From Symbiodinium natans (Eukaryota; Sar; Dinophyceae; Suessiales; Symbiodiniaceae): a stretch of 64,000 nucleotides of DNA. The position numbers and the translations under genes were made by a program. The notes beneath the pieces were generated by a model, which had not been told where the DNA came from, ran no database searches, and saw only the letters and a program-made list of their open reading frames with translations. The DNA is taken from the NCBI GenBank assembly GCA_905221605.1, contig CAJNDS010002354.1:124001-188000 (forward strand), written 5' to 3'. Below, piece by piece: positions 56,228 to 64,000 of this stretch (its first letter is position 1; each line of letters opens with the position of its first letter).

Positions 56228-56594
56228 GTGCCGAAGATTGAGGTTTTGGGATGTCTTGGGGTTTAGGGTTTAGGGTTTAGGGTTTAGGGTTTAGGGTTGT
56301 TGCTTAATGTTAGACCCACTTTCGTATGTTCTCCAGCCCCCTCCACCCCCCCCGGTCTCGGTCTGAAAGACATGTGGGTCTTCCTTAAATGCCTCCCCCC
56401 TGTGCCTTGGTAGTAGGCGACCGCTCCTTCGGAAGCCCCCCCCCCCCCACAAAGAGCCGCCACAAAATATTCTTTCGACACCCGGAAGTTTTCGACTTCG
56501 TAGGGAGCCCCTCCATACACCCCCCCCAAAAATGTTGCCCCCCAAAAACCCAGGGTACAAGTTTAAGGGTCCAAGGTAGAACCCCTAGAATACC

Positions 56595-56812
56595 TAAACC
56601 CTAAACCCTAAACCCTAAACCCTAAACCCTAAACCCTAAACCCTAAACCCTAAACCCTAAACCCTAAACCCTAAACCCTAAACCCTAAACCCTAAACCCT
56701 AAACCCTAAACCCTAAACCCTAAACCCTAAACCCTAAACCCTAAACCCTAAACCCTAAACCCTAAACCCTAAACCCTAAACCCTAAACCCTAAACCCTAA
56801 ACCCTAAACCCT
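56595..56812 (+). repeat. Interstitial telomere array (CCCTAAA)n, 31 units
   Basis: One of the purest arrays; no variant until the last unit. Confidence 0.98.
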
Positions 56813-56814
56813 GA

Positions 56815-57021
56815 ACTGCTTTCGAGGCCGGGGTTGCCGCTGCAGCTGTGCCGGCAGGGGTGGCTCGCTGGCAGTTTGCAGTCGCGGGAAGGAATGAAGC
56901 ACGTTGGACCCAGGCCTTACATAGGGTTTGCGGTTTAGGGATAGGTGTGCCTCAAGACTCACGTTCCCTCCAAACCGCCGGTCAGGTTTGGGGTTTTCAT
57001 CTCAATCAAATAGCTGCTTGA
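56815..57021 (+). CDS. Candidate exon, 68 codons
   Basis: Directly after the array; reads AVPAGVARWQFAVAGRNEAR, then WTQALHRVCG, and stays open through a single TTTAGGG-like unit to TGA 57019. Confidence 0.5.
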   Translation, partial: TAFEAGVAAAAVPAGVARWQFAVAGRNEARWTQALHRVCGLGIGVPQDSRSLQTAGQVWGFHLNQIAA

Positions 57022-57650
57022 ATCCCGCCCAAGGTCTGGGGACTGCCAGGGCTTCTCTGGCTTCTGTCTCAAAGGCCTGCCACGAAGAAGCCGCCAAGAC
57101 ACACCACCAACCAAACTACCGCATCACGTGTTAACCCCTACCTTGAGAAGCCACGAAGACCAGGGAGGATGCGCCTGCCCTAAGGGCTGCAGGCATGATT
57201 CAACACGCCACAGCCACGGAGGACTGCCGAATCATGCCTCCATGCTGCATGCCCCACCCCCCGACACCAGCAACCACACCCAAGCCCCCGCATCGACTGG
57301 GACGTACAGAGGTGCAGCCATGCATGATGCCAGAGTAGATGCGGACCAGGAGAGCGGACAGAGAGAGCACAGACCCTGAGGTTTGTGTGGGGACCAACCC
57401 AAACAGCCACCGCCACACCACCTTGTGGGCACAAGAGAAAGCTTTGTGAATGCATCGAGGCGACAATCGCCTGAAGCCCGCCCCAAACACGAAAACCACC
57501 AACCAAACTGCCGTGCCACCTGCCCAGCCCTTCCCTATGAAGCTAGAAGGAAGGCGCAAGCCTCACCGGGGAGGACGGGAGGACGCACGTGAGCATCCGA
57601 GAAGCTCTGTCGCTGCTCACCGCAGCGCCAGCAGCCCGCTCTAGGGTTTA
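57022..57650 (+). other. Multi-frame open block
   Basis: Telomere-free. Forward frames (57128-57379, 57383-57592) and three minus frames of 95-119 codons overlap. CCACCAACCAAACT(A/G)CCG is duplicated at 57104 and 57494. I cannot choose strand or frame. Confidence 0.4.
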
Positions 57651-57675
57651 GGGTGTTGAGTTCGGGGGGTTTAGG

Positions 57676-57828
57676 ATGCCATGCTTGAGTTCACACAGAG
57701 AGCCAAAAGCCCTTGGGAAGTTTTTTCGCTCCTGCAAAATCCGTCGCCCTGGCATGTGTATGACAGTGCATGACTCTATGTATGAAGCCCTTCAACCTGA
57801 GCATGATTGCTCGATTCCTCAAGATTAA
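57676..57828 (+). CDS. Candidate small ORF, 50 codons, ATG
   Basis: MPCLSSHREPKALGKFFRSC, then KIRRPGMCMTVHDSMYEALQ and TAA. A second ATG frame overlaps (57803-57934, MIARFLKIKASVRLSVGGPC), and a 79-codon minus frame lies opposite (57776-58015). Confidence 0.4.
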   Translation: MPCLSSHREPKALGKFFRSCKIRRPGMCMTVHDSMYEALQPEHDCSIPQD

Positions 57829-58042
57829 GGCATCCGTAAGACTCTCTGTAGGAGGGCCTTGTTGCAAGCGTGGAGTATGCTATGGGCACCCCCAAGATAA
57901 GATGGACCCCCAACTCACAGAACTTCCCACATGAGTCCTTAAGTTTGAGAAATATTCTCGAACCCGCGAGTTGAGTTGCTTGGGCCACTCTCTCACCCCT
58001 AGCCTCCAATATCATCCCTTACAGCGGTTTAGGGTGTAGGGT

Positions 58043-58261
58043 TTGAGGGTTAATGAAGCCCTCCCAAGAACTAGAAAATTGAAGACCCTTCTGGGAGCCA
58101 TGTGTGCTTGCACGCTTGCTCAGTTGCCGCCGCCGCCCCCGTCAATGCTGCCGCCCGGTCTTCAAGAGGCCCTTGGGTGGGCTCCTGGCTACTTTAATCT
58201 CAAAAACCCTCCCATAAACCCTCCCCTACTTAAACCTGAAACCCGCAGCCCTAAGCCCTAA
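58043..58261 (+). CDS. Candidate CDS, 72 codons
   Basis: Reads EALPRTRKLKTLLGAMCACT, then a proline run and LQEALGWAPGYFNLKNPP. First codon is TTG, so the start is open. Confidence 0.45.
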   Translation: MRVNEALPRTRKLKTLLGAMCACTLAQLPPPPPSMLPPGLQEALGWAPGYFNLKNPPINPPLLKPETRSPKP

Positions 58262-58329
58262 GCCCTAAACCCTAAACCCTAAACCCTAAACGACCTAAAC
58301 CCCAAATCCTAACCCTCACTCAGACTCGG

Positions 58330-58548
58330 ATGTTCAAGGCTTGTTGCGCCAGCTTTAAGCTTCGGGCTTTCGGCATAGGCGCGTGGCCTGAGGTTCCGTT
58401 GCACGCCTCTGAATGCACGCGCCTACTTTCTGAGGGCAGCGCAAGGCAAGCAAGCCAGCTCCTACCATTCAGGGCGGACAACGAGCCCGGGAAGAAGGGA
58501 AATGACATTGCACAGCAGCTTTCGAGCAGAGTTGCCAGGAGCACATGA
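58330..58548 (+). CDS. Candidate CDS, 72 codons, ATG
   Basis: MFKACCASFKLRAFGIGAWP, then SEGSARQASQLLPFRADNEP and TGA in unique sequence. A 78-codon minus frame overlaps. Confidence 0.45.
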   Translation: MFKACCASFKLRAFGIGAWPEVPLHASECTRLLSEGSARQASQLLPFRADNEPGKKGNDIAQQLSSRVARST

Positions 58549-58561
58549 CCACTCACAGAGA

Positions 58562-58690
58562 GGATTGAAAAGGAATTGGAAAGGAATTGAAAAGGAATTG
58601 AAAAGGAATTGAAAAGGAATTCAAAAGGAATTCAAAAGGAATTCAAAAGGAATTCAAAAGGAATTCAAAGGAATTGAAGAATCGAGAAGG
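58562..58690 (+). repeat. Minisatellite (GAATTGAAAAG)n
   Basis: About eleven 11-bp units, first GGAATTG then GGAATTC versions. Confidence 0.95.
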
Positions 58691-58769
58691 AATTGAAACG
58701 GAACCGGAAAAGGACCTGAAAGGAATTGCAATGATAGACCGGAAAGGAATTGACAGAAATTGACCAGAG

Positions 58770-58842
58770 CAAGTCAAGAAGCCTGATAGATCCATGGGAA
58801 ACCGAGAAGGCCGGCAAGCCTCACTGTACAGAGGCACAAGAG
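58770..58842 (+). CDS. Candidate exon
   Basis: Acceptor GACCAGAG; reads QVKKPDRSMGNREGRQASLY, then RGT; donor AGAG-GTTCCT. Confidence 0.45.
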
Positions 58843-58978
58843 GTTCCTAAACCCTAAACCCCAAACCCTTATGTAACCCTAAAACCCTTAACCCTAAAGC
58901 CTAAACCCTAAAATAGGCCCTAAACCCTAAAACAGACCCTAAAGCCCAAATTCAAAAAAAAACCTGAACCCCCCAGAC

Positions 58979-59067
58979 CCTTAAGCCCTTAAGCCCTTAA
59001 GCCCTTAAGCCCTTAAGCCCTTAAGCCCTTAAGCCCTTAAGCCCTTAAGCCCTTAAGCCCTTAAGCC
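58979..59067 (+). repeat. Variant array (CCCTTAAG)n
   Basis: Eleven uniform octamers, each containing a self-complementary CTTAAG. Confidence 0.97.
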
Positions 59068-59199
59068 CTAAGACCCTTAAACTTTAAAAAACCTCTAAAA
59101 AAGCCCTGGAGCATCCTGAAGTCCCGATCCAACACGCCTCAGCTCGCGGCACGCTGCGCCCCTGAGAGGAAGAGCCCTTCGCGGCGCTGATCTTCCCAG

Positions 59200-59228
59200 G
59201 ATTTGATTCCTCCGCCCCCTGCGCGAAG
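59200..59228 (+). CDS. Candidate microexon
   Basis: TCTTCCCAG acceptor, GCGAAG-GTTTGT donor; reads DLIPPPPAR. Confidence 0.3.
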
Positions 59229-59249
59229 GTTTGTAGGGGTTTTTTTGGG

Positions 59250-59412
59250 CCCTAAACCCTAAACCCTAAACCCTAAACCCTAAACCCTAAACCCTAAACC
59301 CTAAACCCTAATCCCTAAACCCTAAACCCTAAACCCTAAACCCTAAACCCTAAACCCTAAACCCTAAACCCTAAACCCTAAACCCTAAACCCTAAACCCT
59401 AAACCCTAAACC
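59250..59412 (+). repeat. Interstitial telomere array (CCCTAAA)n
   Basis: About 23 units. Confidence 0.97.
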
Positions 59413-59787
59413 CGGGGGGTTCGCAGGGTCTGGAGGGTTGAAGGTTGAGGTTTTTTGTTACATAAGAATAGGGTTTCTAGGGTTTGTAGGAGTTGTAGGG
59501 TTTACATGGTATACAGGGTTTATAGGGGTTATAGGGTTTACAGGGTTTATGGGGTTCATAGGGTTTGTAGGGTTTTAGGGTTTCTAGGGTTTATAGGGTT
59601 TATGGGGTTTATGGGGTTTCTCGGGTTAGGGCGTAGGGTTGCGAGCGCAGTGTGACGGTTTTGGCTTGGGCCTTCGTGTAAGCATTTGGGTTGCCAAGGG
59701 TGGTGGGAGACGTAAAACCCCAAACCATACACCCTAAACCCTAAACCCCAGGCGCTAAAACCCCCTAAACCCCAAGCCCTGAACCCT

Positions 59788-59862
59788 TGTTACGAGCTTT
59801 GCCCTCTGGCTCTGAAAATTGAACCTCAAGTTGGACCTTTACGTGTTTGGGAGCCCCAGTAG
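59788..59862 (+). CDS. Candidate exon
   Basis: Reads CYELCPLALKIEPQVGPLRV, then WEPQ and TAG. Confidence 0.4.
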   Translation, partial: CYELCPLALKIEPQVGPLRVWEPQ

Positions 59863-60004
59863 CATGAAAGTTGCAGGGCCTGAGCCCCTCAACCCTAAAA
59901 CCGTCGAATCGTTAGAGGGTTTCGGGTTTAGGGGTTTAGGGTTTAGGGGTTGAGGGGTTTAGGGTTTAGGGTTTAGGGTTTAGGGTCCCTTACCCTCTTT
60001 ACAG

Positions 60005-60109
60005 GGTTCTGAAGCTTGGGCCCTTGGGTTCCATAAAGGGTCCGGGGCCGGGAGGAAGGGAGGCCCAAAAGCTCTCAGCTGTCTGCTGTGGGGAGTACTC
60101 ACTAGTAGG
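60005..60109 (+). CDS. Candidate exon, 35 codons
   Basis: CCCTCTTTACAG acceptor; reads GSEAWALGFHKGSGAGRKGG, then PKALSCLLWGVLTSR; donor AGTAGG-GTTTAGGG exactly in frame. Confidence 0.55.
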
Positions 60110-60205
60110 GTTTAGGGTTTAGGGTTTAGGGTTTAGGGTTTAGGGGTAGGGGGCGAGTGAATGAATGTAGTGAATTCACGTACACCCAACCCTCTATCTG
60201 TCGAG

Positions 60206-60235
60206 GCGTATGCCCTTTGCGTGTGGGGGCTTCAG
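60206..60235 (+). CDS. Candidate microexon
   Basis: Acceptor CTGTCGAG, donor CTTCAG-GTTTCC, ten codons AYALCVWGLQ. Confidence 0.35.
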
Positions 60236-60283
60236 GTTTCCATCGCGCGCATTAGGGTTTAGGGTTTAGGTTTGGGGTGCTAG

Positions 60284-60335
60284 GGTTTGTGGTCCGGCTG
60301 GAAGATGACATCCTCGCTGCACTTTGCTCATGAAA
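60284..60335 (+). CDS. Candidate exon
   Basis: Acceptor GGTGCTAG; reads FVVRLEDDILAALCS and TGA; GC-rich codons. Confidence 0.4.
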
Positions 60336-60445
60336 TCTAAACCCTAAACCCTAAACCCTAAACCCTAAACCCTAAACCCTAAACCCTAAACCCTAAACCC
60401 TAAACCCTAAACCCTACACCCTAAACCCTAAACCCTAAACCCTAA

Positions 60446-60529
60446 ATCAATGCCGCTCCTGAGGCTTTCATCTGGCAAATTACCTGCTGGCAGGCCGGGC
60501 TTGGCATGGCATGGGCAGAGAACTCCTAA
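60446..60529 (+). CDS. Candidate exon, 27 codons
   Basis: Reads NAAPEAFIWQITCWQAGLGM, then AWAENS and TAA. Flanked by arrays on both sides. Confidence 0.45.
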   Translation: MNAAPEAFIWQITCWQAGLGMAWAENS

Positions 60530-60650
60530 ACCCCAAGCCCCAAACCCTCAGCCCTAAGCCCTAAGCCATAAGCCCTAAACCCTAAACCCTAAACCCTAAA
60601 CCCTAAACCCTAAACCCTAAACCCTAAACCCTAAACCCTAAACCCTAAAC

Positions 60651-60812
60651 CCTGAGGTTCAGGGTGATTCCAGCCCTCACGACACCCAAGGTTTGGGGGG
60701 CTTCAAGGCAAGAACCCAAACACCAAGAAGTGGGATGTATACCATGCGAGGGACATGTGAAAGCGCGCGAGAGGCCCGAGGTCCGGGGTTTGCTGCAGCC
60801 CCTGCGGTTTAG
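60651..60812 (+). CDS. Candidate exon, 53 codons
   Basis: Reads GDSSPHDTQGLGGFKARTQT, then PRSGMYTMRGTCESAREARG; AG at 60661-60662; TAG lies in TTTAGG. Confidence 0.45.
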   Translation, partial: PEVQGDSSPHDTQGLGGFKARTQTPRSGMYTMRGTCESAREARGPGFAAAPAV

Positions 60813-60930
60813 GATTTAGGGTTAGGGTTTAAGGTTGAGGGTTCAGTGGTGGACTTGCTTCTTCGTTCCTGAGGTGAACGCTTGCTCCCGCAGCGTGGAT
60901 CAAGACGAAGCAGCGGCATAATCCTTTCAG

Positions 60931-61002
60931 ACCCTCCCCTGTGCCCTGATGGCTAGCCCAGCCCCGACCTCCCGACAGGCGCAGCAAAAATGCCACACCT
61001 AA
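60931..61002 (+). CDS. Candidate terminal exon
   Basis: ATAATCCTTTCAG acceptor; reads TLPCALMASPAPTSRQAQQK, then CHT and TAA; element B7 begins at 61011. The preceding TTCAG-TGGTGGACTTGC-GAG-GTGAAC (60847-60873) may be another microexon. Confidence 0.45.
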   Translation, partial: TLPCALMASPAPTSRQAQQKCHT

Positions 61003-61009
61003 CAACTAG

Positions 61010-61143
61010 TACTTGGAGCTTCATGGGTACTTATAAGTAGGGCTTTAAACTGCCCTGAAAGGGTTATCATGGCTACTTTTCTGCAAGGTTTCAGGGTTAT
61101 ATGCTCAGTTACCATGCTAAGCCTAGATATAGCTACTTCCATG
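61010..61143 (+). mobile_element. TIR element B, copy B7 (right end lost)
   Basis: ACTTGGAGCTTCATGGGTAC then related interior. Confidence 0.65.
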
Positions 61144-61232
61144 TTGGGACATCTTTTGCACCATATACCACAGCCCTAAACCTAAACCCTAAACCCTATA
61201 CCCTAAACCCTAAACCCTAAATCCTACACCCT

Positions 61233-61316
61233 AAACTCGTGGCCACCCGTGTGAACCGCTGGCTGTCATCCGCGGCGCGGACTCCTACACTTCTTGGTTC
61301 TGTGTGGGCACGGTAG
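61233..61316 (+). CDS. Candidate exon
   Basis: Reads LVATRVNRWLSSAARTPTLL, then GSVWAR and TAG. TTCTGTGTGGGCACGGTAG is duplicated (61297, 61323). Confidence 0.4.
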   Translation, partial: KLVATRVNRWLSSAARTPTLLGSVWAR

Positions 61317-61689
61317 CTTCGGATTCTGTGTGGGCACGGTAGAACAGCTTGAGGGTTTAGGGTTCATGATTTAGGGTTTAGGGTTTAGGGTTTAGAGATG
61401 TGAGGGTTTCCGAAATTCAGGGGTACCTTATTGGGGTGCGAACCAATGAAAAGGGACTCCCGTGAATTACGTACATGTTATCGGACTATCCCATATCACC
61501 GCAAAGAACAACATAGCACACACACACACACACGAGACATTTTTTCGTGCGTAGTCACTAGGAAGTCTAGTTCTAGTTTAGTTTGAGTGTAGGGTTTAGG
61601 GTTTAGGGTTTAGGGTTTAGGGTTCAGGGGTAGGCAGCAGGTAGGTTTGACTTGCTTTTTTTGTGTTCGCCTTTACCCCACACAACCAG

Positions 61690-61730
61690 AAGACTTTTGT
61701 CAGGTACGAGCGTAGGCGCTTGTCGCTCCC
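61690..61730 (+). CDS. Candidate exon with canonical acceptor
   Basis: TTTACCCCACACAACCAG then KTFVRYERRRLSLP into an array. Confidence 0.45.
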
Positions 61731-61887
61731 TAAACCCAAACCCTAAACCCTAAACCCTAAACCCTAAACCCTAAACCCTAAACCCTAAACCCTAAACCCT
61801 AAACCCTAAACCCTAAACCCTAAAGCCTAAACCCTAAACCCTAAACCCCAAAGGCCAAAACCCCAAACCGGCTCGCTCCCTCCGCAG

Positions 61888-61920
61888 CCCGACTATGGAA
61901 CCTTCAATGAAGACTTCCGG
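61888..61920 (+). CDS. Candidate exon, 11 codons
   Basis: CTCCCTCCGCAG acceptor, TTCCGG-GTTTCT donor; reads PDYGTFNEDFR. A longer ATG frame (61895-62104) overlaps and ends in element sequence. Confidence 0.45.
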
Positions 61921-62052
61921 GTTTCTACGTGAGAGTTCACGTGTGCTGCTAAGCAGGCTTACAAGCTTGGTGGCCCAGTGGTACCCTTTTACTTTTTTTG
62001 GTTCTGGGTTCCCTTATAAAATAGCCGACCCAAAAAAGGGTGCCCTTGAAAT

Positions 62053-62296
62053 AATATGGTTGCTGGGCTACCAAGCAAGTATGGAAACTATACTTAGCAC
62101 CTGATTTTAGGGTCAGGGTTCAGGGTTTAGGGTTTAGGGTGATTCAGGAGTTAGGGTGATTTAGGGTTTAGGGTGATTCAGGAGTTAGGGTGGTTTAGGG
62201 TTTAGGGTTTGGGGGTTTAGGGGTTTAGGGTTTAGGGTTTAGGGTTTAGGGTTGGTTACTTATAATAACCTTACAAGTACCCATGAGCCTCCAAGC
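62053..62296 (+). mobile_element. TIR element B, copy B8, interrupted by telomere array
   Basis: CTTAGCACCTGATTTTAGGG and TACTTATAATAACC...TACCCATGAGCCTCC flank about 145 bp of TTTAGGG (62108-62252); in B3 these parts are adjacent. Confidence 0.85.
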
Positions 62297-62764
62297 ATCG
62301 GGAGGTTTCATCCAAGAAACACGGAAGCATCATCCTTGCCTCAAGGGATGAGGACGCACCCTTCAGGTTGTACCGCTAAGAGTTACCCGAATATGGCCCT
62401 TATACTACCTTCAGGATCGTTAACAAGGGATCCCCCCCAAAACCCAAGGGTACAACCTTTAGGGTCCAAGGTAAGAAGCCCTAAACCCTCAAAGGGCTGC
62501 TATGCATAGGCTACTGAGCAACCCGGTTTCCGACCTGTTCGAGGCCTAGGCAGTTGCCTGGGAAGGCTTGGGGTGGACGCCCCTAGGCCCCGCAAAACCT
62601 GAGCACGCAAAGCCCCACACGCCCTAAGCCCTGGACCAAAAGGTGAAATTCCTCGGGAAAATTGAGGGGGTTCTGGACCTTCATCCAGCGGCCCCTTCCA
62701 CAACTCGGGGTTCAGGGTTGCGGTTTGCAGTATGAAGGACATGTAGTATCCGCAGGGAGGGTGA

Positions 62765-62983
62765 ACAACAGCAATAAGAGCAATCTTTGAAGCAACCGTG
62801 ACAAGAGCGATAGCAGCACTCATATGTCAGAAGAACGACGTTAGGGTTTGTCCAGCAAATGTGCCACTGCAGGCCAGCATGGGCCTGATGCACTCAGCGC
62901 ACAAGGCCTACAACTACGTCTTCCCGCTCGGGGCCTTGGCGCCCGCTCAGAAGAAGGGTGGGGCAAGCAGCCCTAAACTCTAA
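62765..62983 (+). CDS. Candidate exon, 72 codons, best of right end
   Basis: Opens after TGA 62762; reads IRAIFEATVTRAIAALICQK, then LMHSAHKAYNYVFPLGALAP with strong third-position C or G. A 107-codon minus frame (62500-62823) overlaps its first part. Confidence 0.55.
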   Translation, partial: TTAIRAIFEATVTRAIAALICQKNDVRVCPANVPLQASMGLMHSAHKAYNYVFPLGALAPAQKKGGASSPKL

Positions 62984-63050
62984 ACTCTAAACCCTAAACC
63001 CGAAACCCTAAACCTGAAAAAGCCTAAGCCCTAATCCCAAACCCTGCACC

Positions 63051-63233
63051 CGAAGCCCCAACCGAAAATCTGCAAGATCTCTTCAGCCCGAGATAATCAT
63101 ACCTGAAGGATGGTTAAGTAGGCGAACCGTAGTTATGGCGTATGTACAACCTCACCGAGCGTACTTCTACCGACCGAGTCGAGTTGCGTTGGGTCGTTCC
63201 AGGCGCTTAGGGTGGCGGACATGCCGGTGCTGA
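63051..63233 (+). CDS. Candidate exon, 60 codons
   Basis: Reads SLQPEIIIPEGWLSRRTVVM, then AYVQPHRAYFYRPSRVALGR and TGA 63231. TCTCTTCAG at 63078-63086 is a plausible acceptor. Confidence 0.5.
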   Translation, partial: RSPNRKSARSLQPEIIIPEGWLSRRTVVMAYVQPHRAYFYRPSRVALGRSRRLGWRTCRC

Positions 63234-63273
63234 GTAGATGTATGGAGGGTTTAGGGTTTAGGGTTTAGGGTGT

Positions 63274-63474
63274 ATGTGTATGAGGTATTGTGTAGGTGTG
63301 TATGTATGTCGGGATAGTCCAGGGAAGGCTTGCACGGGCTTACATGAGGCTGAACTTGTCTTTACGCTCGTAGTCCGATGTAGAAGCTCACGACATCACT
63401 CGGGATGGGCTTTGAATCATGGAGCTGCGAAAGCCCTAAGCCCTACACCCGAAAACCAGAACCCTAAACCCTAA
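63274..63474 (+). CDS. Candidate ORF, 66 codons
   Basis: Reads KACTGLHEAELVFTLVVRCR, then HHSGWALNHGAAKAL into an array. Confidence 0.4.
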   Translation: MCMRYCVGVYVCRDSPGKACTGLHEAELVFTLVVRCRSSRHHSGWALNHGAAKALSPTPENQNPKP

Positions 63475-63754
63475 ACCCCAAACCCCAAACCCTAAACCCT
63501 AAACCCTAAACCCTAAGTAAACCCTAACCCTAAACCCACACCATCCTAAACCTGTGTATGGCGGCTCAGCCGGACCTGCGGATCCTGAGCATGGGACTTG
63601 CGCGGCCGCGCCGCAAGGATTGCGAGTTAGGGTTTAGGGTTTAGGGTTAGGGTTTAGGGTTTAGGGTTTAGGGTTAAGGGTTTAGGGTTTAGGGTTTAGG
63701 GTTTAGGAAACAAGGAATCGGGTTTAGGGTTTGGCTTGGGGTGTAGGTGTTGTC

Positions 63755-63871
63755 ATGCGTAACAAAAACCGTCCACCAAGCCTTCCTGAGCGGGAAGCTT
63801 ATCAGTCAAAAAACGCCCTAACCATCTCAGATCTCAACATCCCATTCTCTTCTGGTACCCCTAAACCCTAA
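63755..63871 (+). CDS. Candidate small ORF with ATG
   Basis: MRNKNRPPSLPEREAYQSKN, then ALTISDLNIPFSSGTP; stop is an array unit. Confidence 0.45.
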   Translation: MRNKNRPPSLPEREAYQSKNALTISDLNIPFSSGTPKP

Positions 63872-64000
63872 ACCCTAAGCCCAACGCACTTAACCTCGAA
63901 GTTTCTCGACGGCCAAACCCTATCAACCCTGCAAACCCTTAAGCCCAAACAACGCCCAGAGGCCGGATCCCGTTGAGGTCTATGCAGGGGGCCGAGCAGG

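Noticed and set aside
59455-59655. VYRVYRGYR repeat ORF
   Set aside because: Translation of degenerate GGGTTTATAG nonamers related to the telomere unit.
1-64000. tRNA, rRNA or spliced-leader genes
   Set aside because: I looked for cloverleaf-like segments and conserved rRNA blocks by eye and saw none; a covariance search was not possible.

Overview
This is a stretch of eukaryotic nuclear DNA, most likely from a dinoflagellate-type alga. The pointers are plant-type telomere heptamers (CCCTAAA/TTTAGGG), GC-rich coding, one-directional coding, and exons resembling the EF-hand tail of alveolate cation channels. I assign it by pattern only; a chromerid or stramenopile alga is not excluded. A 100-N scaffold gap lies at 44536-44635.

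The obvious layer is repeat. More than a hundred telomere-type arrays of about 30-490 bp occur from end to end in both orientations, with many unit variants. Between them lie islands, mostly 60-400 bp. I read the islands as mainly short candidate exons, nearly all on the + strand, typically starting after an AG and often ending at GT or GC. The arrays would then be intron filling. Best supported is a channel-like set (3694-9237) whose fragments fall in the order expected of S6-proximal helix, EF-hand region and C-terminal helix. Also well supported are pairs or triples of islands that share a peptide motif but differ mainly at synonymous or conservative positions (31389/32964, 22713/27748/34021, 25065/31773, 20709/35894).

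A second layer is non-autonomous mobile DNA. There are at least six families of short elements with terminal inverted repeats (called A, B, D, E, F, G here), a poly-C element (H), and a four-copy family (L) with conserved head and tail around exchangeable satellites. In three elements (A 40967, B 62053, E 34757) a telomere array interrupts the element where its own sequence already resembles the repeat. Several D elements end in TAG directly before a candidate exon, as an intron-creating element would.

Region by region: 1-2.8 kb, edge ORFs and minisatellites; 2.8-9.3 kb, L1 and the channel-like exons; 9.3-17 kb, exon islands with A, D, F and L2; 17-19.3 kb, simple repeats and a telomere-poor block with longer ORFs; 19.3-31 kb, many exon islands with A, B and L3; 31-36 kb, paralogous exons, a large TTTTAGGG array and dense TIR elements; 36-44.5 kb, longer ORFs; gap; 44.6-53 kb, exon islands, L4 and H; 53-58 kb, simple sequence and multi-frame ORFs; 58-64 kb, exon islands with good splice signals.

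Limits: an open frame over about 100 bp is common by chance at this GC content, and many islands are open in more than one frame. Most exon entries are therefore candidates below 0.6, individual frames may be wrong, and I cannot say how many genes the exons form. No rRNA, tRNA, CRISPR array or bacterial-type operon was seen.
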